Below are positions 1-7,600 of a stretch of DNA of 64,000 nucleotides, piece after piece; the stretch's first letter is position 1, and each line of letters starts with the position of its first letter. The stretch comes from Ahrensia marina (GTDB taxonomy: Bacteria > Pseudomonadota > Alphaproteobacteria > Rhizobiales > Rhizobiaceae): NCBI RefSeq assembly GCF_001293565.1, contig NZ_JXMU01000014.1:1-64000 (forward strand), in the 5' to 3' direction. The position numbers were made by a program, and so were the translations under genes. The notes beneath the pieces were generated by a model, which made no database searches, was not told the DNA's origin, and saw only the letters and a list, made by a program, of their open reading frames with translations.

Positions 1-32
1 TGCGATTCAGTGAAAAGCAGACACGCTCTAAC
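1..32. repeat. Partial copy of dispersed intergenic palindromic element
   Basis: The first 31 bases match bases 34372-34402 at all but a few positions. The shared part ends in the arm CACGCTCTAA, which in the complete copy (34309-34403) pairs with TTAGAGCGTG. The window begins inside this copy. Its terminal CTCTAA supplies the TAG stop codon of the leftward aldo/keto reductase gene, exactly as the other copy does for maiA. Confidence 0.8.
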
Positions 33-1005
33 TTGTCACGAACGCGCGTGCCGCATCAGTAAGATCAATCTGAGCCGCATCGAGATTGCGCTGCAATGAC
101 CGAACCTTACCGGTACCGAGCAACACCGAACAAGCTGCCGGATGATTCAAGCCGAACTGCAATGCGGCCTCAGCCAGTGTCAGCCCAACCTCTTGCGCCT
201 TTTCCTGAAGAATATTGACACGGCCGACAATCTCTTCCGATGCAGGACTATAATCAAACCACGCCCCCGGCACCGGACCGGTGGCCAGAATACCGGAATT
301 AAAAATACCGCCCAGCACAAGACTTGTTTGCTGCTCTTCACACAATGCCAGCAGCCCTTCTTCGGCTTGCCTATCCAGCAATGTGAGACGCCCTGCCAGC
401 AAGATCACATCAAGCGGCGTTTCCTTCATCACATCAATACAAACCTGCGATTCATTGACCCCCAAGCCGATGGCACCGATACGGCCCGATTGTTTAAGAT
501 CATGCAGCGCGCCGATGCCAGAGCCGAGCAAGTCATTCATATGCCGCGCACCGTCTTTAGCGCCGTGCGTTAAATCGCCGATATCATGGACGTAAATAAT
601 ATCGACGCGAGACGTCCCCAATCGTTCGCAGCTATTCTCGAAACTCTCGCGAATACCGTCCGCACAATAGTCGTAGCGCACATTATTTGGCAGAGGCTGC
701 ACAAATCCGTCCGCTTCTTCCATTGGCTCACCGGCCGATAAAACGCGGCCCACCTTGGTGGAAATAACGTAATCATCACGCTGTTTGTCTTTAAAGAATT
801 GCCCCATGCGCTGTTCTGACAAGCCGCGCCCGTAATGAGGGGCCGTATCAAAATACCGGATACCGGACTGCCATGCATAATCCAGCACGGCAGACGCATC
901 GTCATCACTGACTATTCCGCCCAGATTACCGATACTCGCGCCGCCAAAAGACAACGAAGTTACTGAAATGCCCGTCTTGCCAACAGGTTTGGTTTCAATC
1001 TTCAT
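28..1005 (-). CDS. Aldo/keto reductase (D-threo-aldose 1-dehydrogenase/L-fucose dehydrogenase-like)
   Basis: A 325-residue cytosolic NAD(P)-dependent oxidoreductase of the aldo/keto reductase superfamily. The catalytic tetrad is visible: Asp53 and Tyr58 in FDTAPHYG, Lys84 in STKVGR and His140 in YVHD. Length and the start MKIETKPVGKTGISVTSLSFG fit the subgroup annotated as D-threo-aldose 1-dehydrogenase, which oxidises L-fucose or D-arabinose to lactones; pyridoxal 4-dehydrogenase is a close alternative. Its ATG overlaps the TAA stop of the upstream oxidoreductase by one base, so the two are translationally coupled. The TAG stop lies inside a repeat element. The substrate is inferred from similarity only. 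Confidence 0.85.
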   Translation of the reverse strand: MKIETKPVGKTGISVTSLSFGGASIGNLGGIVSDDDASAVLDYAWQSGIRYFDTAPHYGRGLSEQRMGQFFKDKQRDDYVISTKVGRVLSAGEPMEEADGFVQPLPNNVRYDYCADGIRESFENSCERLGTSRVDIIYVHDIGDLTHGAKDGARHMNDLLGSGIGALHDLKQSGRIGAIGLGVNESQVCIDVMKETPLDVILLAGRLTLLDRQAEEGLLALCEEQQTSLVLGGIFNSGILATGPVPGAWFDYSPASEEIVGRVNILQEKAQEVGLTLAEAALQFGLNHPAACSVLLGTGKVRSLQRNLDAAQIDLTDAARAFVTS

Positions 1006-2117
1006 TATGCTGCCTCCCGATTACGGATAACGATATTTTGTAGAATTGGTTTGTCAGAATGGTCGCCCTTTTCTGCTGCCCAATCGAGCATGGCCCTTAT
1101 CCGGCGCTGCACCTTCTGCTGGTGGTTCTGAGCGATATCAGCAATTTTGTGATCCAGAAACGGATTGGCAAAACGGTCCATTGTGACCGGAACATAGGCG
1201 TCGAATTTTTCTTCAAGTCCCGCAGCGCAAAAAGCCGGTCTTACTTCCTCGGCCAGCACTTTTTTCAAAGCGGTAAGTTCTTGCTCATCATCCATCAAGT
1301 GGCGCACAAGCACATCAGCAGCACCGTTCGAAGCAAGCCAACGGTCTGCAAAGAAGCTGTGCCCCAGATTAAGCACAAACAATTTAAGCGCTTCGATTTC
1401 ATCAAGCGACTCGACAATTTTAATGCCTTCATGCTCGCACGGCACTTTCAAACCTGGCTGGTTTTCAATCGCCCATAAAGCATAGGGTTCGGCTACGGCA
1501 CCTGCCGGTTCAAGCGGCTCGGAGACAATTCTGTCCACCAGTGAGTTGACCCAGATCACCTCTTTTTCAAGATATTGCTTGAATGCTGCACTATCATTTT
1601 GCGCGATTTCGGCCACGCGCTGTTTCAGCACAGCGCCGTTTTCAGCAATCAACTCCATCGGCATAATCTGGATTGGTTTTCTATTGGCTTCAAAGCGCAA
1701 GCGCAGCAGATGGGTTAGTTTTGCAGGATAAGACATTGCCTGATCAAACGCCCTGTCCATATCGCATAGCTGCGGGGCAAAGCCTTTATCGCCGGTATTG
1801 GATAAAACAAATTCGACCTCTTCGACAAAAACCCGCGCTACTTCCTGCCAGTCGACCGCTGTCGTCAATGCGCGCGCGACACTGCGCACCTTGATTGTTT
1901 CCTGTACTTTTTTCCCCTCATCAAGCCCCTCCACGCGCACTGGATAAGACCCGACCAGTCCTTCAAGCCGTTTTGAACGCGACGGATCGCCGGAGCTTTG
2001 CACAATTGTGATCGGGCCGGCATTTTGCCCGCGATCCATAGCCTGAGAGACAAAAAGGTCGACATGCGCTTGCAGAAATCGGCTCGTTCCAAACTGTAAA
2101 ATCGGCGTGGGGTGCAT
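1005..2117 (-). CDS. Short mannitol-dehydrogenase-family oxidoreductase (tagaturonate reductase-like)
   Basis: A 370-residue NAD-dependent polyol/aldonate dehydrogenase of the long-chain mannitol dehydrogenase family. The N-terminal FGTSRFLQAHVD motif and the catalytic Lys-Asn-His set in LKLFVLNLGHSFF are both present. It is about 100 residues shorter than E. coli UxaB or UxuB, matching a short form often labelled tagaturonate reductase. An upstream in-frame start at 2183 exists, but the ATG at 2117 has AAGGAA nine bases ahead and begins at the conserved motif, so I chose it. It is first in an operon with the aldo/keto reductase, which suggests a joint sugar or sugar-acid oxidation. The exact substrate is unknown. 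Confidence 0.82.
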   Translation of the reverse strand: MHPTPILQFGTSRFLQAHVDLFVSQAMDRGQNAGPITIVQSSGDPSRSKRLEGLVGSYPVRVEGLDEGKKVQETIKVRSVARALTTAVDWQEVARVFVEEVEFVLSNTGDKGFAPQLCDMDRAFDQAMSYPAKLTHLLRLRFEANRKPIQIMPMELIAENGAVLKQRVAEIAQNDSAAFKQYLEKEVIWVNSLVDRIVSEPLEPAGAVAEPYALWAIENQPGLKVPCEHEGIKIVESLDEIEALKLFVLNLGHSFFADRWLASNGAADVLVRHLMDDEQELTALKKVLAEEVRPAFCAAGLEEKFDAYVPVTMDRFANPFLDHKIADIAQNHQQKVQRRIRAMLDWAAEKGDHSDKPILQNIVIRNREAA

Positions 2118-2159
2118 CGTGCAAAGTTCCTTAATGCCTGCGGCGGGATATATATCTAT

Positions 2160-2184
2160 AATGTTTTTAATAATACAAAACATT
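2160..2184. promoter_or_regulatory. Inverted repeat upstream of the oxidoreductase operon (candidate operator)
   Basis: AATGTTTT (2160-2167) and AAAACATT (2177-2184) form a perfect 8-base inverted repeat with a 9-base AT-rich spacer, 43 bases ahead of the start at 2117. A second small palindrome, TGTAT-TG-ATACA, lies at 2256-2267. Between the divergent genes (2118-2370) I see only these dyads and AT-rich DNA. The cognate regulator is not evident in the window. Confidence 0.45.
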
Positions 2185-2370
2185 CCAAGTCAAGCAATCA
2201 TCGCCTCTATCAATTCTTGAAAGAAGAATGCGCAAAGCACTAACCATTAAAATTTGTATTGATACATTTACCGGGCGTTAAGGCTAGCACCACTCACTTT
2301 CAATTTTACAGATTCCATTAACAAAGCCCCGCTAGTTTCGCCGCAGACAAAACAATGGGGCACATGGTTT

Positions 2371-3465
2371 ATGTTTGAAACTGAATTGATAGTAGCATTT
2401 GTTCAGGCAGCCGGCACAATGGCGCTGACTGCACTGGCGTTCGGAATCATCATTCGCACGGCATTTTCGCCTGTACAAAAATCGATGATAATCGGGGTAT
2501 TATTTTCTTTTGCCGCGATATTCGCCATGCTAACGCCTGTCGAATTTGCACCCGGCATCATTATCGATGGCCGCGGCATCATGGTCGGACTTGGGGCTGC
2601 CTTTGGCGGGATACCCGCAGCTATAATCGTTTCAATGTCAACCGGCGCAGCGCGTCTTTATATCGGCGGCAACGGGGCGATAGCGGGCACTGTCGGTATT
2701 TTGCTTGCGGCAGCGTTGGGCTTGATCTGGATGAAGATGAGCGCGTGTAACAAGCGCCCGAAATTCCAACATCTTCTTTTTGGCGGCGCCTTTATCTCGC
2801 TCCAGTTTTTCGCTGTATATCTTCTTCCCATTGAACTGGCGAATAAACTTGTGATGAGTGTTTACCCGATATTGCTACCGGCCTACATCACATCGGCAGT
2901 CGTACTTGGCACACTTATTGAGCGCGAACGCAAACTCATTGAATCTGCACGCAAACTGGAAGCAGCGGCCAATACGGATGCATTGACAGGGTTGATGAAC
3001 CGCCGCGGACTTGAAATTTCCATTGCCAGCACACAACAGAATTCAGGCAAGGTTGATTCCGTCGTCGTTTTCGACCTAGACCATTTCAAATCCGTCAATG
3101 ACAAATACGGCCATGAAGGCGGCGATCAGGCTCTGGTCTCATTTGCGACCATTTTGAAACTCAATGCGCGTGAAACAGATGTTGCTGTGCGTATTGGCGG
3201 AGAGGAATTTGCCTTGTTTCTACGCGATACAACCGCCAAGCAGGCTGCGACAATTACCAAACGTATTTTGCAAAGCGTGAGAACAACACCTATCCACTCT
3301 AATGGACGCAGCTTCCCCGTAACGGTCAGCGCCGGTGTTTCTCAATTCTGGGCAAAAGACACCGCATATTGGCAGGCAATCCGTGAAGCCGACCAAGCAT
3401 TGTATCAAGCCAAGAATAATGGTCGCGATCAAATGGTTCAGGCGACAGATTTAGTCGCCGCATAA
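2371..3465 (+). CDS. Membrane-bound GGDEF diguanylate cyclase with 5TMR-LYT-like sensor
   Basis: A 364-residue inner-membrane signalling enzyme that would make cyclic di-GMP from two GTP. Residues 1-180 contain about five or six hydrophobic helices, with a TPVEFAPGIIIDGRGIMVG stretch typical of the LytS/YhcK-type 5TM sensor. A helical linker (181-203) leads to a GGDEF domain beginning at TDALTGLMNRRG. The active-site loop is GGEEF (276-280) and the inhibitory I-site RETD (267-270) sits five residues ahead, so a catalytically competent and product-inhibited cyclase is expected. It stands alone and I see no phosphodiesterase nearby. The sensed ligand is unknown. Confidence 0.93.
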   Translation: MFETELIVAFVQAAGTMALTALAFGIIIRTAFSPVQKSMIIGVLFSFAAIFAMLTPVEFAPGIIIDGRGIMVGLGAAFGGIPAAIIVSMSTGAARLYIGGNGAIAGTVGILLAAALGLIWMKMSACNKRPKFQHLLFGGAFISLQFFAVYLLPIELANKLVMSVYPILLPAYITSAVVLGTLIERERKLIESARKLEAAANTDALTGLMNRRGLEISIASTQQNSGKVDSVVVFDLDHFKSVNDKYGHEGGDQALVSFATILKLNARETDVAVRIGGEEFALFLRDTTAKQAATITKRILQSVRTTPIHSNGRSFPVTVSAGVSQFWAKDTAYWQAIREADQALYQAKNNGRDQMVQATDLVAA

Positions 3466-3541
3466 ATTATCGGTCTGCTGTTTGCGCAAAAAGCTGTGTG
3501 TAGAAGTACAGCGCCTTTGCAAACAACAAAGCTGAATTTTA

Positions 3542-3580
3542 CAAAAGAATGACCACGCAATTCAACATGACATTCTTTTG
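3542..3580. promoter_or_regulatory. Perfect 10-base inverted repeat ahead of a small orphan gene
   Basis: CAAAAGAATG (3542-3551) and CATTCTTTTG (3571-3580) are exact reverse complements separated by 19 bases, ending 14 bases before the ATG at 3595. It could fold as a leader hairpin that affects translation, or be an operator. It is not followed by a U-tract, so I do not call it a terminator. Confidence 0.5.
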
Positions 3581-3594
3581 CCAAAACCAGTGCC

Positions 3595-3882
3595 ATGACC
3601 AGTTTTCCCAAACTACGCGCCTATATTGACCAGCTGACTAACAGCGATCATGTCGACCAGATTATCATCGATCAATATATGCGCGCAGAAGCGCCCGAAG
3701 GCGCGGCAGGCGCTGCATTCAAGGCCGCTATGCAGGAAGTTGAAGCGTGGATATTTCCATTGCGCATTTCGGCTGAATTCGGTGATCAGTTCGCGCTTGA
3801 CCGCGCAAAACTGACCATCAATTCAGCAATTGATGAACTGCAAATGGTCTGTGCGGTTACACCGGATGCAGGCCTTCAATAA
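3595..3882 (+). CDS. Small hypothetical protein, 95 residues
   Basis: I do not recognise this protein. It has no signal peptide or membrane helix, is acidic and predicted mostly helical, and carries an Ala/Gly-rich stretch (APEGAAGAAFKAAMQEVEAW) in the middle. It lies between the diguanylate cyclase and the convergent RuBisCO-like gene, 12 bases from the latter's stop, and has no obvious link to either. The steady codon use in frame and the inverted repeat just upstream favour a real gene. It could still be lineage-restricted. Confidence 0.6.
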   Translation: MTSFPKLRAYIDQLTNSDHVDQIIIDQYMRAEAPEGAAGAAFKAAMQEVEAWIFPLRISAEFGDQFALDRAKLTINSAIDELQMVCAVTPDAGLQ

Positions 3883-3893
3883 TCGTAGCGGCT

Positions 3894-5027
3894 TTAAGAA
3901 GCGCTGTTTAAGGCAGCGCTCATTTCCCTGATTGCATCACCGATTTTTGCACCATAGCGCAGCAGTGATCCGCCAACCAGATACACACAATCATCGCCGT
4001 AAGTATTATACATTTCCGGCAAGCGATCGATGCTCATTCCACCGCCCGGACTTGGCAGGATTGCCTTGCCGATACCGGTACCGGATTTGCAGGCATCAAC
4101 AATTTCCAGGCACTGTTCCTTGTTGAAGCCGAACCGGCCGCCATAGTTCGGAAACACGCTGATGTCAGCACCTGCCAAGCGCATAAGATCACCCAGATAG
4201 CAGCCGTGAGAGTAGCCGGTATCTTCAGATAAAACAAAAGGTCCGGCGAATGACGGATGGGCCATAATTGGCAGGCCGAAACTGTCATTGCGCGCTAAGC
4301 GTTGCATGGCGTCAAAGCCAAACAATCCGGGAATAAGTAGCAAGCCTTGCGCGCCATGTTCTTTGGCATAAAACGCCAGTTCCTCAACCTCATCGCCATG
4401 CCCGCCAATATTGGGCAGGTACATCGCTTGACTAGTGTCACCTTTGGCCTTGCGTTCGGCATTGGCTTTTTCAACCGCTTCAGCACAGACAGGAATACGG
4501 TCTTTAAACAAGGCGTTTTTCTGGTTTGAAAGCCCGTGATCTTCTTTGATAATGTCCGCGCCGGCCAATGCGGTCTGATAGCAAAGTTCGGCAAGATCCT
4601 CGACCGTCGAGCCTTGCGGCTTGATAACGGGGCAAACAAACCCGCCCGATTTCTTGCCAATCACTTTGCGCACGCCATCTGCGCCAAATCGTGGGCCGGG
4701 GAAAAGTGAACGCACATCTTCATTGAAAGAAAACTCGATGAGTTTGACGCCTTTCAAAATAGACGCATTGCCAAACATCACATTGAGAAGCTGCGGCAAT
4801 TCTTCCCCCGCAGCATCGATATGATAGCTTATGCGCGCGCGCCACGTCCTGTCGGTTTCAGCTTCAACAGATTCCACTTTTCCCAGCACGACATCTTCAA
4901 TGTAACCGGATGGCACGACATCGCGCGGAATCTCTACGGTGTTTTCAAGCGCAATCGCTGCCGCAAAATCATGTGCTTCGCCTTGCGTGTCTGCAAACAG
5001 ACGATAGGTTACACTGAAGCGGTCCAT
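3894..5027 (-). CDS. RuBisCO-like protein (form IV)
   Basis: A 377-residue member of the RuBisCO large-subunit superfamily, shorter than true RuBisCO (about 460). By alignment from memory, Lys136 in VIKPQGS matches Lys175 of RuBisCO, Lys161 in DIIKEDHG matches the carbamylated Lys201, and Asp163 matches Asp203. Glu204 is replaced by His164. His257 in MAHPSFAG matches His294. The loop 6 region reads FPNYGGRFGF with no Lys334 equivalent, and PSPGGGM (326-331) fits the phosphate loop. Carboxylase activity is therefore not expected. Relatives isomerise methylthioribulose-1-phosphate, enolise diketo-methylthiopentyl phosphate, or process 3-oxo-isoapionate-4-phosphate; the IKEDHG and FPN-GGRF motifs remind me most of the last group. 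It is last in the importer-mutarotase-transketolase operon, overlapping the transketolase stop by one base. Confidence 0.92.
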   Translation of the reverse strand: MDRFSVTYRLFADTQGEAHDFAAAIALENTVEIPRDVVPSGYIEDVVLGKVESVEAETDRTWRARISYHIDAAGEELPQLLNVMFGNASILKGVKLIEFSFNEDVRSLFPGPRFGADGVRKVIGKKSGGFVCPVIKPQGSTVEDLAELCYQTALAGADIIKEDHGLSNQKNALFKDRIPVCAEAVEKANAERKAKGDTSQAMYLPNIGGHGDEVEELAFYAKEHGAQGLLLIPGLFGFDAMQRLARNDSFGLPIMAHPSFAGPFVLSEDTGYSHGCYLGDLMRLAGADISVFPNYGGRFGFNKEQCLEIVDACKSGTGIGKAILPSPGGGMSIDRLPEMYNTYGDDCVYLVGGSLLRYGAKIGDAIREMSAALNSAS

Positions 5028-6031
5028 TACAGCGCCTCGGCTTTGACAAGAGAGTGAACGTCATCAACGCGCGCAGCTTCCATATCTTCTTCAGTGATAC
5101 CGAATTTCTGCCCCATAATGTCTTCAATGCCGCCGACAAGTGCAAGCGCATCCAAGCCGTAATAACGCATCAGATAAGCGCGCGATCCGCCATGTGCATA
5201 AGTGTCTTTTAAGCCCAGACGGACAAGGCGTTTGCCGACACCGGCATCCGCCATTGTTTCGGCAACAAGCGAGCCAATGCCGCCTTCAGTGACATGGTTT
5301 TCAATGGTCACAACACCATGCTTGACCGACCCGATATGGTCGAGCAATTGCTTGTGATCAAAAGGTTTGATCGTATGCAGGTGAATGTGACGGATCGATA
5401 GTCCGGCCTCTTTGAGTGCAGAGCGCGCACGCATGGCCTCTTCTGTCGTAATGCCCGATGTGACAACCAGAATGTCATCACCTTCTGACAGCACACGCAT
5501 TTCACCCACTTTAATCGGCGTATCAAACAGACGCGGAACAGAACCGCGCAACACACGGCACCAGACAGGACCGTCGATTGAATCTGCGGCTTCACAAATA
5601 CTTTCCACCTCGGTTGCATCGCCTGTTTCCAATATCGTCATGTTCGGAATGGAGCGCATCACCGAAATATCTTCGATAGACTGGTGAGTCATACCACCCG
5701 GCGTTGTGATGCCCGGTAAAAAGCCCATCAAACGCACCTTGCGCCGCGGATAGGCAATCGAGGCCATAAGCTGGTCATAGGGGCGTCGATACATAAACAC
5801 ACCGAACGTATGAATGAACGGACGGAAACCGGCCAGACCAAGCCCGCCGGCAAAACTCATCATATTTTGCTCTGCCATACCCAGCGACAGGAATTGATCA
5901 GGGTGCCGGTCACGGAAACCATCGACTTCACATGATGATGTCAGATCGGCTGAAAGACATAAAATTTCCGGCTTGCCGACTGCGAACTTTTCAAAAGCAG
6001 ACGCATAAGGGCGTGATACCATTTCTACCAT
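5027..6031 (-). CDS. Transketolase, C-terminal (pyrimidine-binding plus C-terminal domain) subunit
   Basis: A 334-residue second half of a split thiamine-diphosphate transketolase. It holds the Pyr domain with the cofactor-activating glutamate in LGMAEQNMMSFAGGLA-like sequence, followed by the transketolase C domain with ITTEEAM and IENHVTEGG motifs. It pairs with the N-terminal subunit encoded immediately upstream. An in-frame start at 6073 is possible; I prefer the ATG at 6031, which has GGAG six bases ahead and begins at MVEMVSRPYASAFEK, where homologues start. Such pairs transfer two-carbon ketol units and occur in sugar clusters such as apulose-4-phosphate catabolism (AptAB). Here the acceptor and donor are unknown. 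Next gene is the RuBisCO-like protein. Confidence 0.88.
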   Translation of the reverse strand: MVEMVSRPYASAFEKFAVGKPEILCLSADLTSSCEVDGFRDRHPDQFLSLGMAEQNMMSFAGGLGLAGFRPFIHTFGVFMYRRPYDQLMASIAYPRRKVRLMGFLPGITTPGGMTHQSIEDISVMRSIPNMTILETGDATEVESICEAADSIDGPVWCRVLRGSVPRLFDTPIKVGEMRVLSEGDDILVVTSGITTEEAMRARSALKEAGLSIRHIHLHTIKPFDHKQLLDHIGSVKHGVVTIENHVTEGGIGSLVAETMADAGVGKRLVRLGLKDTYAHGGSRAYLMRYYGLDALALVGGIEDIMGQKFGITEEDMEAARVDDVHSLVKAEAL

Positions 6032-6085
6032 AATAGGCTCCATCTTGCGTATGCTCCAAACAGGAGCGCACACGCATCAGTAAAA

Positions 6086-7012
6086 TCAGTGACTGTAATC
6101 GATCGGCTCAACGCCCAGATCTTTAGCAATTGAAACATTCATGCGGGCGCGCTCGTCCTCGGATTTAAAGCGCACATAATGAAGCCGCGGAAAACGTTCT
6201 TCCAAAATCGGCATCGAATGAAACGGATTTGTATTGGCCAGAATGATGAGCGGCTTGCCCTCATGCGGTTCTTTGACCGCATCACGCATGGCGTTGATAT
6301 CATGGCCGTCAATTTCGACACAGACAGCACCGAAGTTCTGGAATTTGGTTTTAATATCCCCCACTTCCATCACGCTGTCCATGGCGCCATCGCATTGCTG
6401 CTTATTCACATCCATGATCGCATAAAGGTTATCAATGCCGTGGAAGCTTGCGGCCTGAACCGCTTCCCATGTCTGGCCTTCCTGCACTTCACCATCGGAC
6501 ATATAGACCCATGTCCGGCCCGGCTCGCCTTTGAGTTTGCGGCCATAGGCAAGCCCCGCGCCTGTCGACAGACCTATGCCCAATGTGCCGTTGTGAACTT
6601 CCATACCCGGTGAATGTTCCGCACCAATCATCTCAACCGACGAGCCGTCCTTGTTGAACATCTCCAGCCCTTCAGGCGCCATGCGTCCCACCTCAATAAG
6701 GGTGGCATAGGCAACCAGAGCGTAATGCGCCGGCGCTATGAAAAGACGGTCATATTGCGGCTCGAACGGACCGTTATAACCCGCGCCAGTATGATAATCA
6801 GGATTATCAGCCGAAGGCACACCTTCAAACGGTTTCGGGATCATCGGCAGGGTTGGATCACCCAGCTTCAGCTCTTCATTGTACAGCCAGGCCAGTTGCT
6901 CGCCCGCCGAACAGGCTTGAGACAAATATCCGCCATTATTGCGCATGGAATGCTCAAAAACGCGGCGCCTGATGCCCAGTGCAACTTCTTCAGATGTTTT
7001 CTTATTGCGCAT
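6086..7012 (-). CDS. Transketolase, N-terminal (TPP diphosphate-binding) subunit
   Basis: A 308-residue first half of a split transketolase. The thiamine-diphosphate/Mg motif is SDGEVQEG (172-179) followed by the Asn ligand region MDVNKQQCDG (200-209), a small deviation from the usual GDG start. The AEHSPGMEVHNGTLGIGLS stretch (131-149) is the usual substrate/cofactor channel. Length is slightly above the usual 270-300 for stand-alone N subunits. It is followed after about 50 bases by the C subunit. A pyruvate-dehydrogenase E1 alpha chain is excluded by the order and motifs. It lies in the operon with the RuBisCO-like protein and the ribose-type importer, so it probably acts on a phosphorylated product of the imported sugar. 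Confidence 0.9.
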   Translation of the reverse strand: MRNKKTSEEVALGIRRRVFEHSMRNNGGYLSQACSAGEQLAWLYNEELKLGDPTLPMIPKPFEGVPSADNPDYHTGAGYNGPFEPQYDRLFIAPAHYALVAYATLIEVGRMAPEGLEMFNKDGSSVEMIGAEHSPGMEVHNGTLGIGLSTGAGLAYGRKLKGEPGRTWVYMSDGEVQEGQTWEAVQAASFHGIDNLYAIMDVNKQQCDGAMDSVMEVGDIKTKFQNFGAVCVEIDGHDINAMRDAVKEPHEGKPLIILANTNPFHSMPILEERFPRLHYVRFKSEDERARMNVSIAKDLGVEPIDYSH

Positions 7013-7086
7013 AGTTCAGCCCTCTTCTCGCAATTCGGCACCCCGAATTACATGGATATAAATTCATGATGGTTTTGACCGTATTC

Positions 7087-7530
7087 TTAAAAAATCACGC
7101 CCTTGCGAAGCAGAAAGCATCCGAAAGGACGCGCTTCACCTGTCTGGACAACAGCGAATGCCATCTTTGATCTTTTGTAAAATTCTTGTCGCTCAATCGA
7201 GCCAAATCTGTTTTCGTTGCCGGGAATATTATTCAGCACATTGGCGACTTCCTGATGCACTGGGCCAAATTCATCCGGCGCATTGTCAATTTCCATGCGA
7301 AGCGCAGAATGGTCGACAAAAGAGTCGAGCGGCATAATGCCGGTAATTACTTCAATACACTTCACGGCATCAATACCGAGCAAATCAATCGGCTTGTCCA
7401 CTTGGCAATGTGCGGCGGTCGATGCCGCTGGAAAATTTGCATCCACAATGGCGATTTCATCACCATGCCCCATGCTTGCCAGTACAAAAAGCAACTCCGG
7501 CGATATACGCCCGTCTATGCCAATTAACAT
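7087..7530 (-). CDS. FucU/RbsD-family sugar mutarotase
   Basis: A 147-residue cytosolic enzyme of the RbsD/FucU family, which interconverts anomers or ring forms of a free sugar. The N terminus MLIGIDGRISPELLFVLASM is followed by the catalytic region GHGDEIAIVDANFPA, with His22 and Asp30 as the conserved catalytic pair. Length matches FucU (about 140) rather than the slightly shorter RbsD. Its position right after the binding protein gene implies that the imported ligand is a reducing sugar whose anomer must be adjusted for the downstream kinase. Both ribose-like and fucose-like (deoxy) sugars are possible. Confidence 0.88.
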   Translation of the reverse strand: MLIGIDGRISPELLFVLASMGHGDEIAIVDANFPAASTAAHCQVDKPIDLLGIDAVKCIEVITGIMPLDSFVDHSALRMEIDNAPDEFGPVHQEVANVLNNIPGNENRFGSIERQEFYKRSKMAFAVVQTGEARPFGCFLLRKGVIF

Positions 7531-7551
7531 TGTCCAGTTTCCGTATGGTTG

Positions 7552-7575
7552 GCCAAGGCCATAAGCGGCCTTGGC
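7552..7575 (-). promoter_or_regulatory. Intercistronic hairpin 3' of the binding-protein gene
   Basis: GCCAAGGCC (7552-7560) and GGCCTTGGC (7567-7575) form a 9-base-pair stem with a 6-base loop, 25 bases after the binding-protein stop. There is no U-tract in the transcribed (minus) direction, so it more likely protects the upstream message or reduces downstream expression than terminates. Confidence 0.65.
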
Positions 7576-7600
7576 TATTTTTATTTACCTCAGCAAAGGA

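Noticed and set aside
3894-5027. A true carbon-fixing RuBisCO with phosphoribulokinase-type function
   Set aside because: The protein is about 80 residues too short, lacks the loop-6 lysine and the Glu204 equivalent, and no phosphoribulokinase or small subunit gene is present.
5027-7012. Pyruvate dehydrogenase E1 alpha/beta or DXP synthase
   Set aside because: Domain order, length and motifs fit split transketolase; no E2/E3 genes follow and the two halves are not fused as in DXP synthase.
7552-7575. Rho-independent terminator of the importer operon
   Set aside because: The T-rich stretch is on the wrong side for the leftward transcript, and the downstream mutarotase gene lacks its own promoter signal.
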